Notes under the pieces: generated by a model
The model's input: only the letters and a program-made list of their open reading frames with translations
What the model was told of the DNA's origin: nothing
Database searches by the model: none
Source: Sordaria brevicollis
Lineage: Eukaryota; Ascomycota; Sordariomycetes; Sordariales; Sordariaceae
Length of the DNA stretch: 64,000 nt
Reading direction: 5' to 3'
Assembly: GCA_033439795.1 (NCBI GenBank)
Contig: JAUTDP010000015.1
Span: 620,001-684,000, forward strand
Position numbers and translations under genes: made by a program
Shown here: in pieces, positions 10,032-23,640 of the stretch
Numbering within the stretch: position 1 is the stretch's first letter
Layout: each line of letters opens with the position of its first letter

Positions 10032-13000
10032 TATAATAGTTGTAACGATTTTGATCTAATTACCTTTTTTTCTTTTTTAACGATCGAATTTGGGTAGATC
10101 GTATAAAAACTTACGTATTTAGCCAATTATCGTATATTAAAGAGTATTATAAAGTATCCGAATTGTAATAGGTTGTAACGCCCCTCCGATAACCCTTTTT
10201 TCTATTACGCCGAATCGTAGTAGGTAAAATAAATCCGCGCTTCCTTTTATCGATATAACCGAATTGTAATAGGCTACTAAATACTATTATCTATTTAAAT
10301 AATTGAATTTAGGTAGACTATATAGACAATTACTAAATTAAATAGTCGAATTTAAGTAGATTATAAAATTTCCCCCGCCTAACGAGCTTCGAGCTTTTAT
10401 ACGTCTTTATTATTTAGATCCGAGGCTCTCGTCGTTAAAATATACGAAATACCTTCGACGCTAAAAATTTCCCCCCATTTTCGAATTTAGGTAGAAAATA
10501 GGCTTTTCTTCTTATAAACGTTCTTAGTAAGTATTTCCTTATTAAAATATTAATAACTTTTAAGATAAAAAATATTATATTTTAACGAATATAATAATAG
10601 CGCTAAATCCGATTATAGTATTACGTACTTATTAAAATGTTTAATAACGCCCTGCGATATACGAACTATAATAAGAAATATATACGTTTAATCCTTTAAC
10701 GAATATAATAATTACGAATTTAAGATAATAAATTTATTATTTAATTAATAATAGTAATTTTTCAATTACGACGCTATTTTTAATAACTTTATAAAACCCC
10801 CTTTACCGGTCTTTCCTAAGAAATTTAGAATAAATGTAGAATTAATTAAGTACGTTATAGCTTTAGCCAATTACGTAAAATAAGAGAATATATATATCGA
10901 TAAAAATACTAATCGATTAAGGAATAAAATCGATAAATATAGGTAGTGTATTAGGAATATAGAAAACGCGGTAGAAAATTTTAGTTAAATTAGTAATTAA
11001 CGGTATTAAAAATTGGAAGTAAAAATTAATAATATAGAGAAAGGTTTTACGATTATATTTAGAATAATAATAAATAAAATAGATAAAATCGTTAATTATT
11101 ATACGTTATAAACCGGTTTTATCCGATTATTTAATATTTATATTATATCCGGCCTTAAATATTAATTATTTTTAAAAATTTTATTAATAATTTTATTATA
11201 CGTTAATTATTATTCGAATCCGAAGGATAATATATCGAATATAATTACTAATATAATATATTATACTATTTAACTTTAGAATAATTTTCTTCATCTAACG
11301 TCTAATATATTTTATTATTTTTCCCCGTATTAGCCGTAATCTATTTACAAATATATTTAAAGTAATTCTTTTACTCCCGCCGAGGACTTTTAAAATATTA
11401 TTATTTATCGGAATAATTATTTCGCCGGTTTAATATAAACGTATTTAGTTAAATCGCACCCTTATTCTTCATTTATATATTTCTTTAAATTTTCTAATAT
11501 TCCCGAGAAAAACCCTTCGTTTCCTATAATAATAGGATTTCCCCCTACTATAATTAGAAAGTTTATTAATTATAAATCCCTATAAATAAATAATACTACG
11601 CTATTTCCTAATCTTTCGAAGCCGAAGAATACTTATACCCTAAATAATTTTACAATTCCTCCTTTCCATAAAATTATTTCAGGTCCCGCCCTATTAAAAT
11701 AAACGGTAAATTAGCCTCCTTTTATCTTTACGGTTACGAAACCTACAGTATACGTCTTTATAATTAATTAAATAATCCCGGTACTAGCCTTATAATAAAT
11801 TAATTCGAAGCCCCCGGGAAAGAATAAATTTAAATATAGTAATTCGTTTCTTATTAACCTTATTAGCTTAAATATAATTAATAATATCCTAGCCTTACTA
11901 ATAAGAAAATATAGGGTAATTACTTTTATAATAATAGGAATTAACGTAAGAATTCGTCTATTAATATTAGCCTTCCTAGCCGGGGTTTTAATAATTTTAA
12001 ATATATTAATCGAGAAAATTAAATTTAAAACCCTTAGCGTTCTTATTATAAATTTTCGAATTACCGACGGAGAAACGTATAATAAATTTTATTATATTAT
12101 TTAAATTATAGAATATAACCTTACTTTTATAATCCTAATCCCGTAGGCTATTTAAAAGTAGGTAGAGAATTATCTTTAATTACGTATATTTAACGAATAT
12201 AAATACTTCGTATTAAAATATTTTAATACCGACGTAAAATACTTACCCCCTACAAATCCTTTTCGCAACCCTTTTTATAAAATTACGGGAAGAGTAGGCG
12301 ATTTAAATAATAATAACAGCGATAAAAATAATAATGAAAGCGATAACTTCGGTCGAAATCTAGATTATAATTACGGTAGTGGCCTATTATATTATTTTAT
12401 TTATTATAATTAATTATATAATAAACTAGCTTCCGATAATTATAAATTTATTAAATTAAAGCGTAAGGAGATTAATTAATTTTATTTATATTAAGAAGAC
12501 CTAAATAATTTAGGAGTAGTATAGGATAGCTATAACCTTATTTATATAAATATATATTATTTTATAAATTGTCTCCGATCCTTTACTAAAGATGAATATA
12601 CTATAGAATTTATTAAATACTAAATTTTATAAATAATTTAAATATTACTAAACGGTCTAATTATTTAATAATAAATTACTAAAATATTTTTCGAAATTAA
12701 ATACGCTTTACGTTAAAGATTTTTAAAAGATTTAATCGGTATATTTATTAAGAAATAGGCTCCTAATTCCGCTATTACGATTAAAAAATTTACCAAAGGC
12801 TTTATTATTTTAAAGAATATTACCGCGGACGAAAATACGCTATCCGACTTTATTAGTAAATAAATAAGGTTAAGTAAAGTTATAAGTATTTTAAGTAAAA
12901 ATATATTTAATTAGAGAAGAGTAATAATATAAATTTAAAATTAAATAAATTCGTATATTTAATCCTATTTATACGTTCTTTATTCTATTAATATATATTT

Positions 13001-13780
13001 TAATTATAATTATAAGGTAAAGGAAGTTAAAACCGTCCTTATATCCGTTATAATTAAATATTACCCCTTTATTAAATATATTTCCTATTTTTCTAAAAAG
13101 GATTCTAATAAAAAGGATAATAAAGTTAAAATTACGTTAAATATTAAATTATTTTAGCGTTAATTCGATAATAACCGTTAAAATAATTCTAATAGCAATT
13201 TAAATTATATAATATTCGACCGGAAAAATTATAAACCTTTTAAATAATAAGAACGAATTTACTACGTCGGTATAAACGATAGAAATAACGACGTTATATT
13301 AATCGCTTTAATATCCGTTACCTCCGAATCCGGTAACGAAATCGCTTATATTATATACAATACCGCCTTAATATATTATAAATATTATAATACTTTTTTC
13401 TTTAAATTCGAAGCCCGAAAGTATTCCCACTAATATAAACTTAATAAACGAATTTAATAAGAGGCGGCCCTAATTAATCCTTAGCGAAATACTTATATTT
13501 ATTATAATTATTACGCGTTATTAAAAAACGCTTTATTTTAATATATAAAGTATTATTAAAAGATAAAAGATAGTAAAATTTATAGTACCCTATTAAATAT
13601 ATTTTATATAACTATTAAAAAAGAAGAATCGGAATTAGAATTTTACAATATCGAAGAGGCGTAATTACTAAACGAATAAAATATCGAAAACGGTCCCCTT
13701 TTAAATTATATCCACTTCCGCGTTAAAATTAAAGCGGACCCTTCGGGGCTTAATAACGAAGTATATATCGATCCGGGCGT
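10032..13780 (+). pseudogene. 5' interior of the nested element, gag-like relic
   Basis: AT-rich RIP-mutated sequence between the 5' LTR and the protease relic. Broken charged frames continue into the protease region near 13400-13780. I could not recognise a zinc knuckle or a definite start, so gag is inferred from position. Confidence 0.5.
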
Positions 13781-16700
13781 TAATAAATTTATAATCAATA
13801 AAGAGTTCCTTAATATTTTTAATTATATAATCGAGCGTAAATAATTACACCGTATTAAAGGCATTAGTAATTCCTAATTAATTAAAAAATAGGTTATTTT
13901 TTACTTTTATTTAGTTAGTACTAAGAATAATAAACCTATATTAATAAAAATAATTAAATCCGTATAAGTGGTTTTAAATCTATTAATTAAATTATTACTA
14001 GTTAACAATTTTATAAATATTAAATAGGGATATATCGATTATTTAATAAAAATAGTAAAATTTAAAATTATAGAAGATTTTACCCTTCCCTTTTCTATCG
14101 ATTATAAATATATTCCCTACGTACGAAAAGTTACTACTATAAAAAAGGTTACGCTATTCCCTAATTAATAAATATATTTGCTAATAAATTATAAACCTTT
14201 ACCTAAAGGACGAAATTTTATATTTAATTCTAAATACGCTTTAATAGCTAATATAATTATCGATATAAAGACCCTTATAATAGTATTTATAAAAAATAAT
14301 ACGTAAAATACCGTAATAATTAATAAGCGTTTTAATATTAATACTATTACCGAAAATGAAGAAAGAGTTTTCTTCCGTATATTTTAAGACGGCGTATAGA
14401 AAGCCGTAACGGTCGATTAAATTATAACGGCCGAAGGCCCATTTTCCGAATTAAAACGAAGAATTTACTTTAAGGTATTTAATTTATTAATAGCCCCGTT
14501 TAGCGGAGAATTCGAATTAAATACCCTTATTTAATTTATCGCATAGGGAATTAACCTAATATTTTCTACTAGCGTTTATAATACCGAAATAGTCGAATTG
14601 TAAAATCGTTTACAGAAGGAAGTAAAGGTTATAATAAAGGAGGTAAAAATATAAAGAGGACTTAAAAGCGGCGAAGAGAAGAAACCTTACGTTCCCGAAA
14701 AATATTTAACCTTAAATATTTATATAAACGGTAATATCCCGGACGTAATTTTAGATTAGGGCGTTTACGTATATAATAATTATTCGAAGGAGGAGTTTAA
14801 AGAATTTATAAACCTTATTTACGAATACGAAGAAATATAAGAGGAAGGTCGCCTAATTAAAGTCCTCGAGGAAAATATAATAAAAATACCTTTAGTTAAA
14901 GGGTAATAAAATTAAAAGATTAGTACTTATATATATCCGTTAAATAAGAAAAATTAGGCCGTCGTCGACAAAGTTTTTAATAAATTCTATATATAGGGAA
15001 AGATGAAATAATATAAGGAAATTACTCTTTTCGCTTACCTTGTATTTGTAATATAGAAAATAGTAAAAAATAAAATAAAAGGACGATTAATTATCGATTT
15101 ATACGCTTTAAATCGTATTATAATTTTAAATAATTACTTATTATTATTCTAATCCGAAATTATTATACGCCTTAAAGGTAAAAAATTTATTATTATTATC
15201 GACGTAATATCCTTCTTCTATTAATTTAGTATTTAATTATTATATTACGACCGCTTTACTTTTATTAGCTACCGAAGCCTAAAAACCCTAACCGTAATAT
15301 TAATAAATTTTAAAAATTCGTTAATTTACGTATAACGATTTATAAACTAATTATTTACGCTATATAAAGATTATTATTAGGTTTTTATTAACGATATCGT
15401 TATTACATCTAATATTTTAAAAGAATATATAGAGTACTTACGTAATATTTTTAACCTATTTAGAAAGAAGGGCATTTTAATTTTATTTAAAAAATTATAT
15501 TTAGGATATTTTAACGTTAAATTCTTCGGCTTTAAAATTAACGCCTTAAATTTAACGATTACGGTAGAGCGTATTATAATTTTAAAAAACTTAGCCTTTC
15601 CCAATTAATTTAAAGCGTTAAAATATTATATTAATAATTTTAGATTTTTACGATATTTAATCCTTTATTACATATAATTATCCAAACCTTTTTAATTATA
15701 GAAAGTAATATTATTTATTAAAAGTAAGGAATTAGGAAAAATAATAGCCGGTAATATTAATAAACGAAATTATTATTATATTACGATTATTTTTATATTA
15801 ATTAAAGCGGAATTAAAATCCTTTAAAATATTATAAAAAGCGATTTATGGATTAGAAAATAGAAAGAAACCGAATATTTTATATTATTACGACTTAAATC
15901 AATAATTTTTTATTTAAATCGATAGCTTATTCGAATAAGGTTTTAGGGTAATAATATTTTATTTAAAAAAAGGATATAAATAGAGATTCGGTACGTAGAT
16001 TCTTATTAATTAAGTATTTCTAATTATATTTTTAAATAAATACCTAATTAAAGCGGAAATATATTATAGACCGTTAAAGTTAAAAGTCGCCTACTTTATT
16101 TAAATTATTTATCGATTACGTACCACTATTTATTCCGCGAATTAATTAATAGTTGTATTAACCGACTATTCGGCTATAAAAAGTATCGTCGAATAAATTA
16201 ATCTACGTATAATTTTTATAGACCGAATTAATTAATAATTAATTAATACCTTTATTTATTTATTATAATATAACCTTTAGATTTTTTATATCCCGGGCAA
16301 ATTGAATTTTATACTTAATGCCTTTAACCGTTTAAAAATTATTAATACCCTAAAAAAGAACCCCGATAGAGAATTAATTTTAAATAATTTGTAAAAAAAC
16401 GGGGAGGCGTACGGATTAAATAAATAAGCCCTTTTCGTATTAGAAATAAAAATAAACGATATTTTTCGCAACCGTTTAGTAAACGGGTACGGAAAAGATA
16501 TAAAATTTATTAAAATTAAAAAGGATTTAGAAAAAACTATTAAAGACGGTAGAATATTTTATTAACTTAGGTACCCTTTCGTTATTAATAAAAATACGAG
16601 ATTAATTTACTATAACCGTCTAAATAATTTAAAGGCTCTTTATATACTATTTAATTATATTAGGGAAATATTATAAATAATTTACGACGAAAAATATTAT

Positions 16701-17960
16701 TTCGGAAAGTAGCGTATAATATATAATTTACGAAATTTGGTAATTCCGTATAAAATTAGCCTTATTAAAAAATATTTTAAATATTACTTAAATTATTAAT
16801 TAAATTAAACTAATCGAAACCCTTCTAATAGTAATTACTAAACCGTTCGCTCCGAATACAACCTATCTATAAGCGTTATTACTTTCGATTTTATTATTAA
16901 CTTCCTAAAAATATTAATAGTAAATTCCCTTTAGAAAATTAACGATTACAACGTTTTTAATACTCTTATATTAATAACCGACCGAATTATTAAGCGTACG
17001 CTCTTTATATTAGGGTACTTTATTTATATAACCGAAGAATAGAGAAAATTATTAATTCATTAACTATTTTTAAACGATTAAAGTATACTTAAAAGTATTA
17101 TATCCAATAAGGACCGGAAATTTATATTAAATTTTTAAACCGGAATTTAAAAGGCTTAAGGAACGAAATTAATAATAATTATAATATATTATCCTTAAGT
17201 AAATAGTTTATTAAAATATAAGAATTAAATGGTCGAAATCGTTATATAATTCTATTATTTTATATATCCAAATTCGGATTAATACAATATCCTCTTATTA
17301 TTTTAATAGAATTTGAATAGCGCTTTCACTTAACTTACTAATATATTACTATACGAATAATTATATAATTTTAAACTCCCCAGTCTATTCGATACCCTAT
17401 TCTTAAAAGCTTACAACCCCGAAATACCTTTAATTAAAGAATATTTATAATAAAACGCTATCTTCGCTATAGACTTCGCCGCTACGGATATTAAATGTAA
17501 ATATAATAATTATTATTATAACGTTCAATTTAAAAAGGGCGATAAAATTTTTTTGCAATTATATTACGGTTATTATTATTTTAGTAACTTTTCCCGCAAA
17601 TTATTATAATAATAATCCGGATTATATATAATTTTTAAAAAGGTGGGAAATTTAATTTATTAATTCGAATTATTAATAGGAATAAAGATTTACCTAATAA
17701 TCTTTATTACGTATTTATCGTTAGTACCCGACGGTAATAATATTTTTAATCGAAGCCTTCCCCCCCCTAATCTAGTAGAAGATTTTTAATTTAACGACGA
17801 ATATAAAGTAGAAGTTATTATAAAATATAAGGAAATAAACGGAAAAACGAAGTATTTAATTAAATAAAAAGGATAGGGCTATTAATATAATTAGTAGATG
17901 ATAGAAAAGAATTTAGAGAATGCGCTAAATTTAATAAAGGAATATTAAAATCGCTATAGC
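13780..17960 (+). pseudogene. pol relic: protease, RT, RNase H, integrase, chromodomain
   Basis: Reading through TAA/TAG codons in one main frame shows an IDPG protease-like active-site segment near 13770. A reverse transcriptase follows around 15080-15600, where the catalytic box reads INDIVITS and is followed by the usual KKLYLGYFNVKFFGF-type region. Near 16640-16920 is the zinc-binding and core integrase region, including an ITFDFI segment like the gypsy SIDFI block. At 17790-17950 the sequence reads like a chromodomain (EYKVE start, YLIK-KG-GY core, EKNLENA and LIKEY ending). The aromatic residues at former Trp codons are stops, as RIP predicts. No active enzyme can be made. Confidence 0.8.
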
Positions 17961-18082
17961 GGGCGCTCCGGTTAGAAATATAATCGCGGCCGCCTTAAAG
18001 GATCGGGAAAGAAACGTTCGTAATCCGAAATAGATAAGAAAATAATTGAAGATAATTTAGTTTTTTTTAGTAAGCCGGAATT

Positions 18083-18390
18083 TAATATAGAACGTTTTAT
18101 ATATATATAATATAAGGATTTTATATAAGTAATAGAAGTATATATTGATTGCTATAGCGGCTTAGTATGCCGGGCCGATAAAGCGCGGTTGTAATGGTAT
18201 TTACGAAAGTAGGCTTAATACGACCGCAGGTTAGAAAAGTGGGCTTGCTGCGGAAGGATATCTTTCCTTCCGTACGCAACGCACTTTCTTTCTGATTCTT
18301 CCTTCGACATTACGCTTTATATAGGAATAATACACATTGCTTTTATATTAATTGCAGGGTTGTTCTTTGAGGCGAAAGCAGTCTATATTA
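18083..18390 (+). repeat. 3' LTR of the nested element
   Basis: 308 bp, collinear with 9724-10031. Its first part is RIP-converted (for example TAATATAGAACG) and its last 150 bases keep CA and TG dinucleotides. Confidence 0.9.
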
Positions 18391-18395
18391 AGGAA

Positions 18396-21300
18396 ATACG
18401 AATTTAATTTTTAAATAGTTCTATATTTTTAAATTTAATACTCTTATTATTTTATATATATATTGGATTGCGTAAAAATTATTATATTATTTTAGTAAAT
18501 AATAATTATTCTGCTTACGCCTTTTTAAATTCTTTATTTATAAAAAAGAATAACTTCCTGCGTTTTAAATTTTTACGATTAAAAAAATTAATTTTTATTA
18601 ATAAAATTGTTAAAAATATTATTTTTAAAAGAGTCCGCGCCTAATTCCGTATTGGTTTTTATATAGAGATTATTACCTTTTTCGTTTATAATATTTTTAA
18701 GAATTACTTTATTATTCTTAATTTCCTATAAATATAATATTATCGACCTAAAATTAATTATAATAATTATATTATTTGCTTTATTTAATACCGTAGCCGC
18801 TATTTCCTTTTAAATTTCTCCGATAAATAAATTATTATATTTAAAAGCTTTATTAATTGTATTATAGTAGTAATTGTTCGCCTACTATTATAATTAAATA
18901 TTTTGATTTTAATTTTACCGCCGCTTCTATTCCTAGAATCCCCTAAAATAATTTTACGACCGGAGCCCGCTTTTTAAATTACCCTGCGAATAGTATTAAT
19001 TTTTAAATTATTACCCTCTTCTCTAATCCCTAAGAATAAATTTATTCTAATTCCCTCCCTAATTTTTAAAGTTAAGTAATATAATAATTCTTTACACTAT
19101 ATTAATAACCCCGTAAAGGTTTTAATTACTAATCGAGTTAGAATTAAGGTATAGGGAATTTTTAGTACGGTTACCCTTTTCGTTAAAATTAAGAGCCCTA
19201 TAGTTTACGAATTATATATTCGTTTAAATAACCGCCGTATTTCTATTAAAACGGTATACCCGACGCGATTATAACGTTTTATACGTATTAATAACGCGTT
19301 TAATATAATTAATATTAAGGAATTTAACGTTATTATATTTAATTATATATACGAGAAATAGAATTTTAAACCTTTAATTACTAATTACGCCGCGTTAAAA
19401 CGGTTATTTATAATTTCGGAATTAATAAACGTCGAAGAATTTATAGAGGATATAATAAATAATATTATAAATAGTAAAGAGGAATAATATAAATACCTTT
19501 TACCGTTATTTATTTATTTATTCGTCGATATAATAACCGGTAATACCGATTCCGATGAAGATAAGGAAGCCGTTGTTTTAATAAAAGTATTAAACCTAAT
19601 AGGGGATTTTAGCCGGGATATTCTTATATATAAAAAAGTCTTTAAATAAATTTACGTTATTAAAATTATTGAAGAGGACGTAAAGATTTTCTTAGAAAAA
19701 AGTAATAAGTTTATTAAATCTAACGACGAAGTTAAGGTTAAGGTCTTAATTAAATACTATAAGAATATTGAGGTTTTCTTTCTCCGCCTAATAGAAGAAA
19801 TCCCGCCGTATTGCGCCTACGATTATAAAATCGAATTATTGCTAAGATAGTAGCCGCTTAATATAAAGCTCCGACGTATTACGTTTATCGAAGTAGTTAT
19901 AATTAAGAAATAGATTAATATTAATTTTTAGAAGAAGTTTATTTAGCCTTCCTAATTTATTGTTATAGCCTTTATCCTCCTTATTAAAAAATTTAGCGGT
20001 GGAATCTATATTTATATCGATTATCGCGGTATTAATAACGTTATTATAAAATTCTACTATTTATTATTATTAATTAAAGAAATATTCGATATTATTTATA
20101 AGGTAAAAATTTTTATTAAATTCGACGTTATTATTACGTTTAATCGTATTCGGGTTAAAGAAGGATATAAATAATTTACGGCGTTTATTACCCGTTTTAG
20201 CCTTTTCGAATTAATAATTTACCCGTTCGGTCTATAGGGCGTATTAAAAATATTTTAAAATTATATTAATAATATATTTTATAATATTTTAAACGTTTAT
20301 ATTACCGTTTATTTAAATAATATTTTAATATATTTTAATAATAAAAAAGATTACGTCCATTACGTTACGGAAATTTTAAATTGTATAATTAAAGTAAGCC
20401 TTTAATTTAACGTTGATAAATATAAATTTTATATTACCCGTACGAAATATTTAGGTCTAATTATTATTCCTAATAGTTTTAAAATAAACCCCGAAAAGGT
20501 TATTATAATTATTATTTAAGAGGCCCCGGACTCTAAACGCTCCCTCTAATATTTCCTAAATTTTATAAACTTTTATTAATAATTTATTAAATACTTTTCT
20601 ATTATCGTAGGATTATTATATAAATTTATAAAGAAGGATATAAATAAAATAATATAGATATAAACTAAATAATATTAGAAATCGTTCGACGCTTTTAAAA
20701 AAGTATTTACTACAGGTCCCGTTTTGCGAATTTATAATTAATTTAAATAAATAATCGTCGAAACCGACGTTTTTAATTAGGTATATAATAATATTCTTTC
20801 GCAATATAATAACGAAAATATCTTACGCTTAATTATTTACTTTAATTAACGATATACGATAACTAAAAATAATTATAATATTTATAATAAGGAATTATTC
20901 GCTATTATTAAAATATTAAAGGAATAGAAGTTAGAATTCGAAAGCGTATAATAACTTTTTAAAATATTAACGGATTATAAAATTTTAAAAATATTTACTA
21001 TTAATAAATAATTCTCTCTTCGGTATATATAATAATTTTAATTTTTATTATAATTCAACTTTACAATTAAATATCGACCGGGTTCCCTCCAAATTTAATT
21101 TAACGCCTTTAATTATAAATTAAAGGATATTCCCTACGAAGGAGACGAACGCCTATTCGTTCGCAATAAAATACTTTTCGATTAGAATATATTTATTAAT
21201 AAAGTTTGGGTATTAAACAATATAAAAACGGAAATAAATTCCGAAATTAACGTAAATACGTACTATCTTTATAATTTGGAAATCTTTAATAAAAAGTCCG

Positions 21301-23095
21301 TAAATAATTTTATTACCGAATTTTATAAAAAATCCGTCTTTTTTACAAACTTTTTAATTTATTTTCAAAATTCCGAACGCCGCGTTTAATTTAAAGAAGT
21401 ACGAAAATAAATAATAAGGATTACGTTTATAAAATACCGAATGGTATAAGGGCGAGCCTATTATTATAGTACCGTTATCGTTAATTTAAAGGATATAAAG
21501 CTATAATTTTAATTAATCCGTTATATTTATAACGCCCTTTCTATTAATTACCCAAATTGTAAAAAAATTTTCTATTTATTATTTCGTTTATACTTTTAAT
21601 TAAGGATATATTAATCAGTTCGTATTTATTATAAAGTATACTTTTAATACGCTAAAATTAAACCGTTATATTATTCCCCCTATAAATTATTAAAATTATT
21701 AAACGTCCTTTTTATTATTTAAAAGGAAATTTCTATCGATTATATTACCCCTTTTACCTTATATTTACGCCGTAATTAAGAATTTAAATATATTATTATA
21801 ATAATTAACCATTTTATTAAAATACGTTATTATATCCTTTATAAAATTTTTATTACCGAAGAATTGGCCGAACGTTTTATCGAACGGGTATATAATTTAT
21901 ATAACCTCCCTAATTTTATTATTTCTAACTGTAATATTTAATTTATTTTAATATTTTAATACACTTTATTAATATAATTAGAAATTATATTAAAATTATC
22001 CTCTACTTTTTATTTAATAACGAACGGTTAAACCGAACGTATTAACGTAGAGATAGAACGGTATTTAAAAATATATATTATTTAAATATAGGATAATTAA
22101 GTCGATTAATTATTATTCGCGGAATTCGTTAATAATAACCAAATTTCCGAAATAATTAACATTTCCCCCTTTTTTATTAATTATAATTTTAATCCCCGTA
22201 TAAATATCGAATTAACGGTACCTTATCCCTCCGAAATTTTAATAATATAATAAAAAGAGTATTTTAAAACTTATAAAGTCGTTAATCGTTTTAAAGAAAT
22301 ATTCGATTATATTATAATAAATGCCCGAAAAATTTAATAATATTATAAAAATAACGTTAATACCTAATAATCGGACGCCCCGGTATATAAATTAAGAAAT
22401 TAAATTTTATTCGATATTATTAATTTTAATTCCGGCCGCCTTTATATTAAATTAATACCGCTTTTCGAAGGATTTTTTATAATTACTAATACCGGTATTT
22501 ATATTATTACGTTCGAATTCTTTAATAATATAAAATATAACCCTACTTTTTATATTAATAAGGTTAAATATTAATTAAATAATAAATTATTAAAATAATT
22601 ATAATTAAATAAAAATATACGAACGAATTACGGTCGGACTTTAAAGCGTATTAACGATAGTAAAAAGTAAATTAAATAAGAATTTATTAAAATTAACGGC
22701 TATAAGAAGGAAGGCCGCTTTTAAAAATATTACATTATATAAGTACTTCTTTACGCCTTTAATTAGTAATTAAAGAATAACGTTTCGATATATTTAAAAT
22801 ATATACGCTAATTCTACGAGGAAAACTTAAATACCCTAATATTATTATAATAATTCGAAGAAGAAAGGAAGCGGAAGAAATAAAAGGTATAGAAAGCTTA
22901 AGAAGCGGAAGGAGTACGGGAGGATACGGTTATAGCGTTAAAGGAAACCTTAAAAACGGAAACGGAAATATAATAAGAAGAATATAATAAGAGGAAAAGG
23001 TTATTATATTTAAAAATAATAGCTATAAAGACTTTTTTAATAAGGATTTCGATTATTTTATATAATAATAATTAATTATATAACTTTTTTTAAAA
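18396..23095 (+). pseudogene. pol relic of the host Ty3/gypsy element
   Basis: A reverse transcriptase relic at about 19980-20620 is easy to see: an IYIDYRGIN segment, then ELIIYPFGL, then the catalytic region reading VYLNNILIYF, then KYKFYITRTKYLGLII. These are the ordered blocks of a Ty3/gypsy RT with Asp-to-Asn changes expected from G-to-A mutation. The connection/RNase H region follows to about 21250, and integrase-like sequence at about 21590-22000. The C-terminal part (22560-23060) is Lys/Glu-rich and has no chromodomain, unlike the nested element. Stops are scattered throughout. Confidence 0.75.
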
Positions 23096-23103
23096 AGAGG
23101 TAA

Positions 23104-23410
23104 TATTATAAACTTAACCGTAATTATACGTAATTAATATATTACTATTACGTACTTATATTCGTATAATAATCGCTTCCTAAAATGTATTATTATATTC
23201 GGGATAATCCCGCCCGTATAGGATATTACGTTATTATTTACCGCTTATATAGTTAGGGTTACCTAACCGCATATAATTAGCGCGTTCCTATCGCGCTTTA
23301 TAAAGGGCGGGCCTCCTACGTACACTTTCTTCCTTTTCCTCTTTCTTCCTCTATGCAATTACATATATTTACATTTACTACCTACCCTTGCGTTAACTAT
23401 CCCTGTAATA
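23104..23410 (+). repeat. 3' LTR of the host Ty3/gypsy element
   Basis: 307 bp, ends CCCTGTAATA and is followed by the CTAGT duplication. Its inner (left) half is RIP-converted; its outer half keeps sequences such as GTACACTTTC and GCAATTACAT. Confidence 0.9.
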
Positions 23411-23640
23411 CTAGTATATACTACCCGGCCGGCTCTAGTGACCTTACCCGCTACCCGGCCGACTCCAGCTCTAATTCCGGGTCCTAATACTACCCAGCCG
23501 GCTCCAGCTCCAACACATACTACCCGGCCGACTCCAACTCCAATATATACTACCCGGCCGGTTTTAATAACTTTACCCGCTACCCGGCCGACTCTAACTC
23601 CAATATATACTACCTAGCCGGCTCTAATAATATAATCTAC
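23411..23640. repeat. GC-rich minisatellite, right part
   Basis: About seven units of roughly 20-40 bp centred on TACCCGGCCG(A/G)CTC, several followed by TCCAACTCCAATATA-type spacers. They share the CCGG motif with 6866-6952 and show partial RIP (for example CTACCTAGCCGG). Confidence 0.75.

Larger units (their letters stand above)
9724..18390 (+). mobile_element. RIP-degraded chromodomain Ty3/gypsy element nested in the host element
   Basis: Two 308-bp LTRs (9724-10031 and 18083-18390) are flanked by a perfect AGGAA duplication (9719-9723 and 18391-18395), giving an 8667-bp element. The interior encodes, in order, a gag-like region, an aspartic protease relic, reverse transcriptase, RNase H, integrase and a C-terminal chromodomain. 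This order and the chromodomain place it with the chromodomain-bearing Ty3/gypsy lineage that is common in fungi. Stops of the TAA/TAG type interrupt every domain. It lies in the same orientation as its host. Confidence 0.9.
6953..23410 (+). mobile_element. RIP-degraded Ty3/gypsy LTR retrotransposon (host element) with two nested insertions
   Basis: Two 307-bp LTRs (6953-7259 and 23104-23410) align end to end. The flanks CTAAT (6948-6952) and CTAGT (23411-23415) look like a 5-bp target duplication with one G-to-A change. Between them, in order, are a gag relic with a decayed zinc knuckle, and after about 18396 a reverse transcriptase, RNase H and integrase relic in Ty3/gypsy order. Two later insertions split it: 8377-8900 and 9724-18390. 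Removing both leaves an element of about 7.3 kb, a normal size for the group. Differences between the LTRs are mainly C-to-T and G-to-A. It is certainly inactive. Confidence 0.9.
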
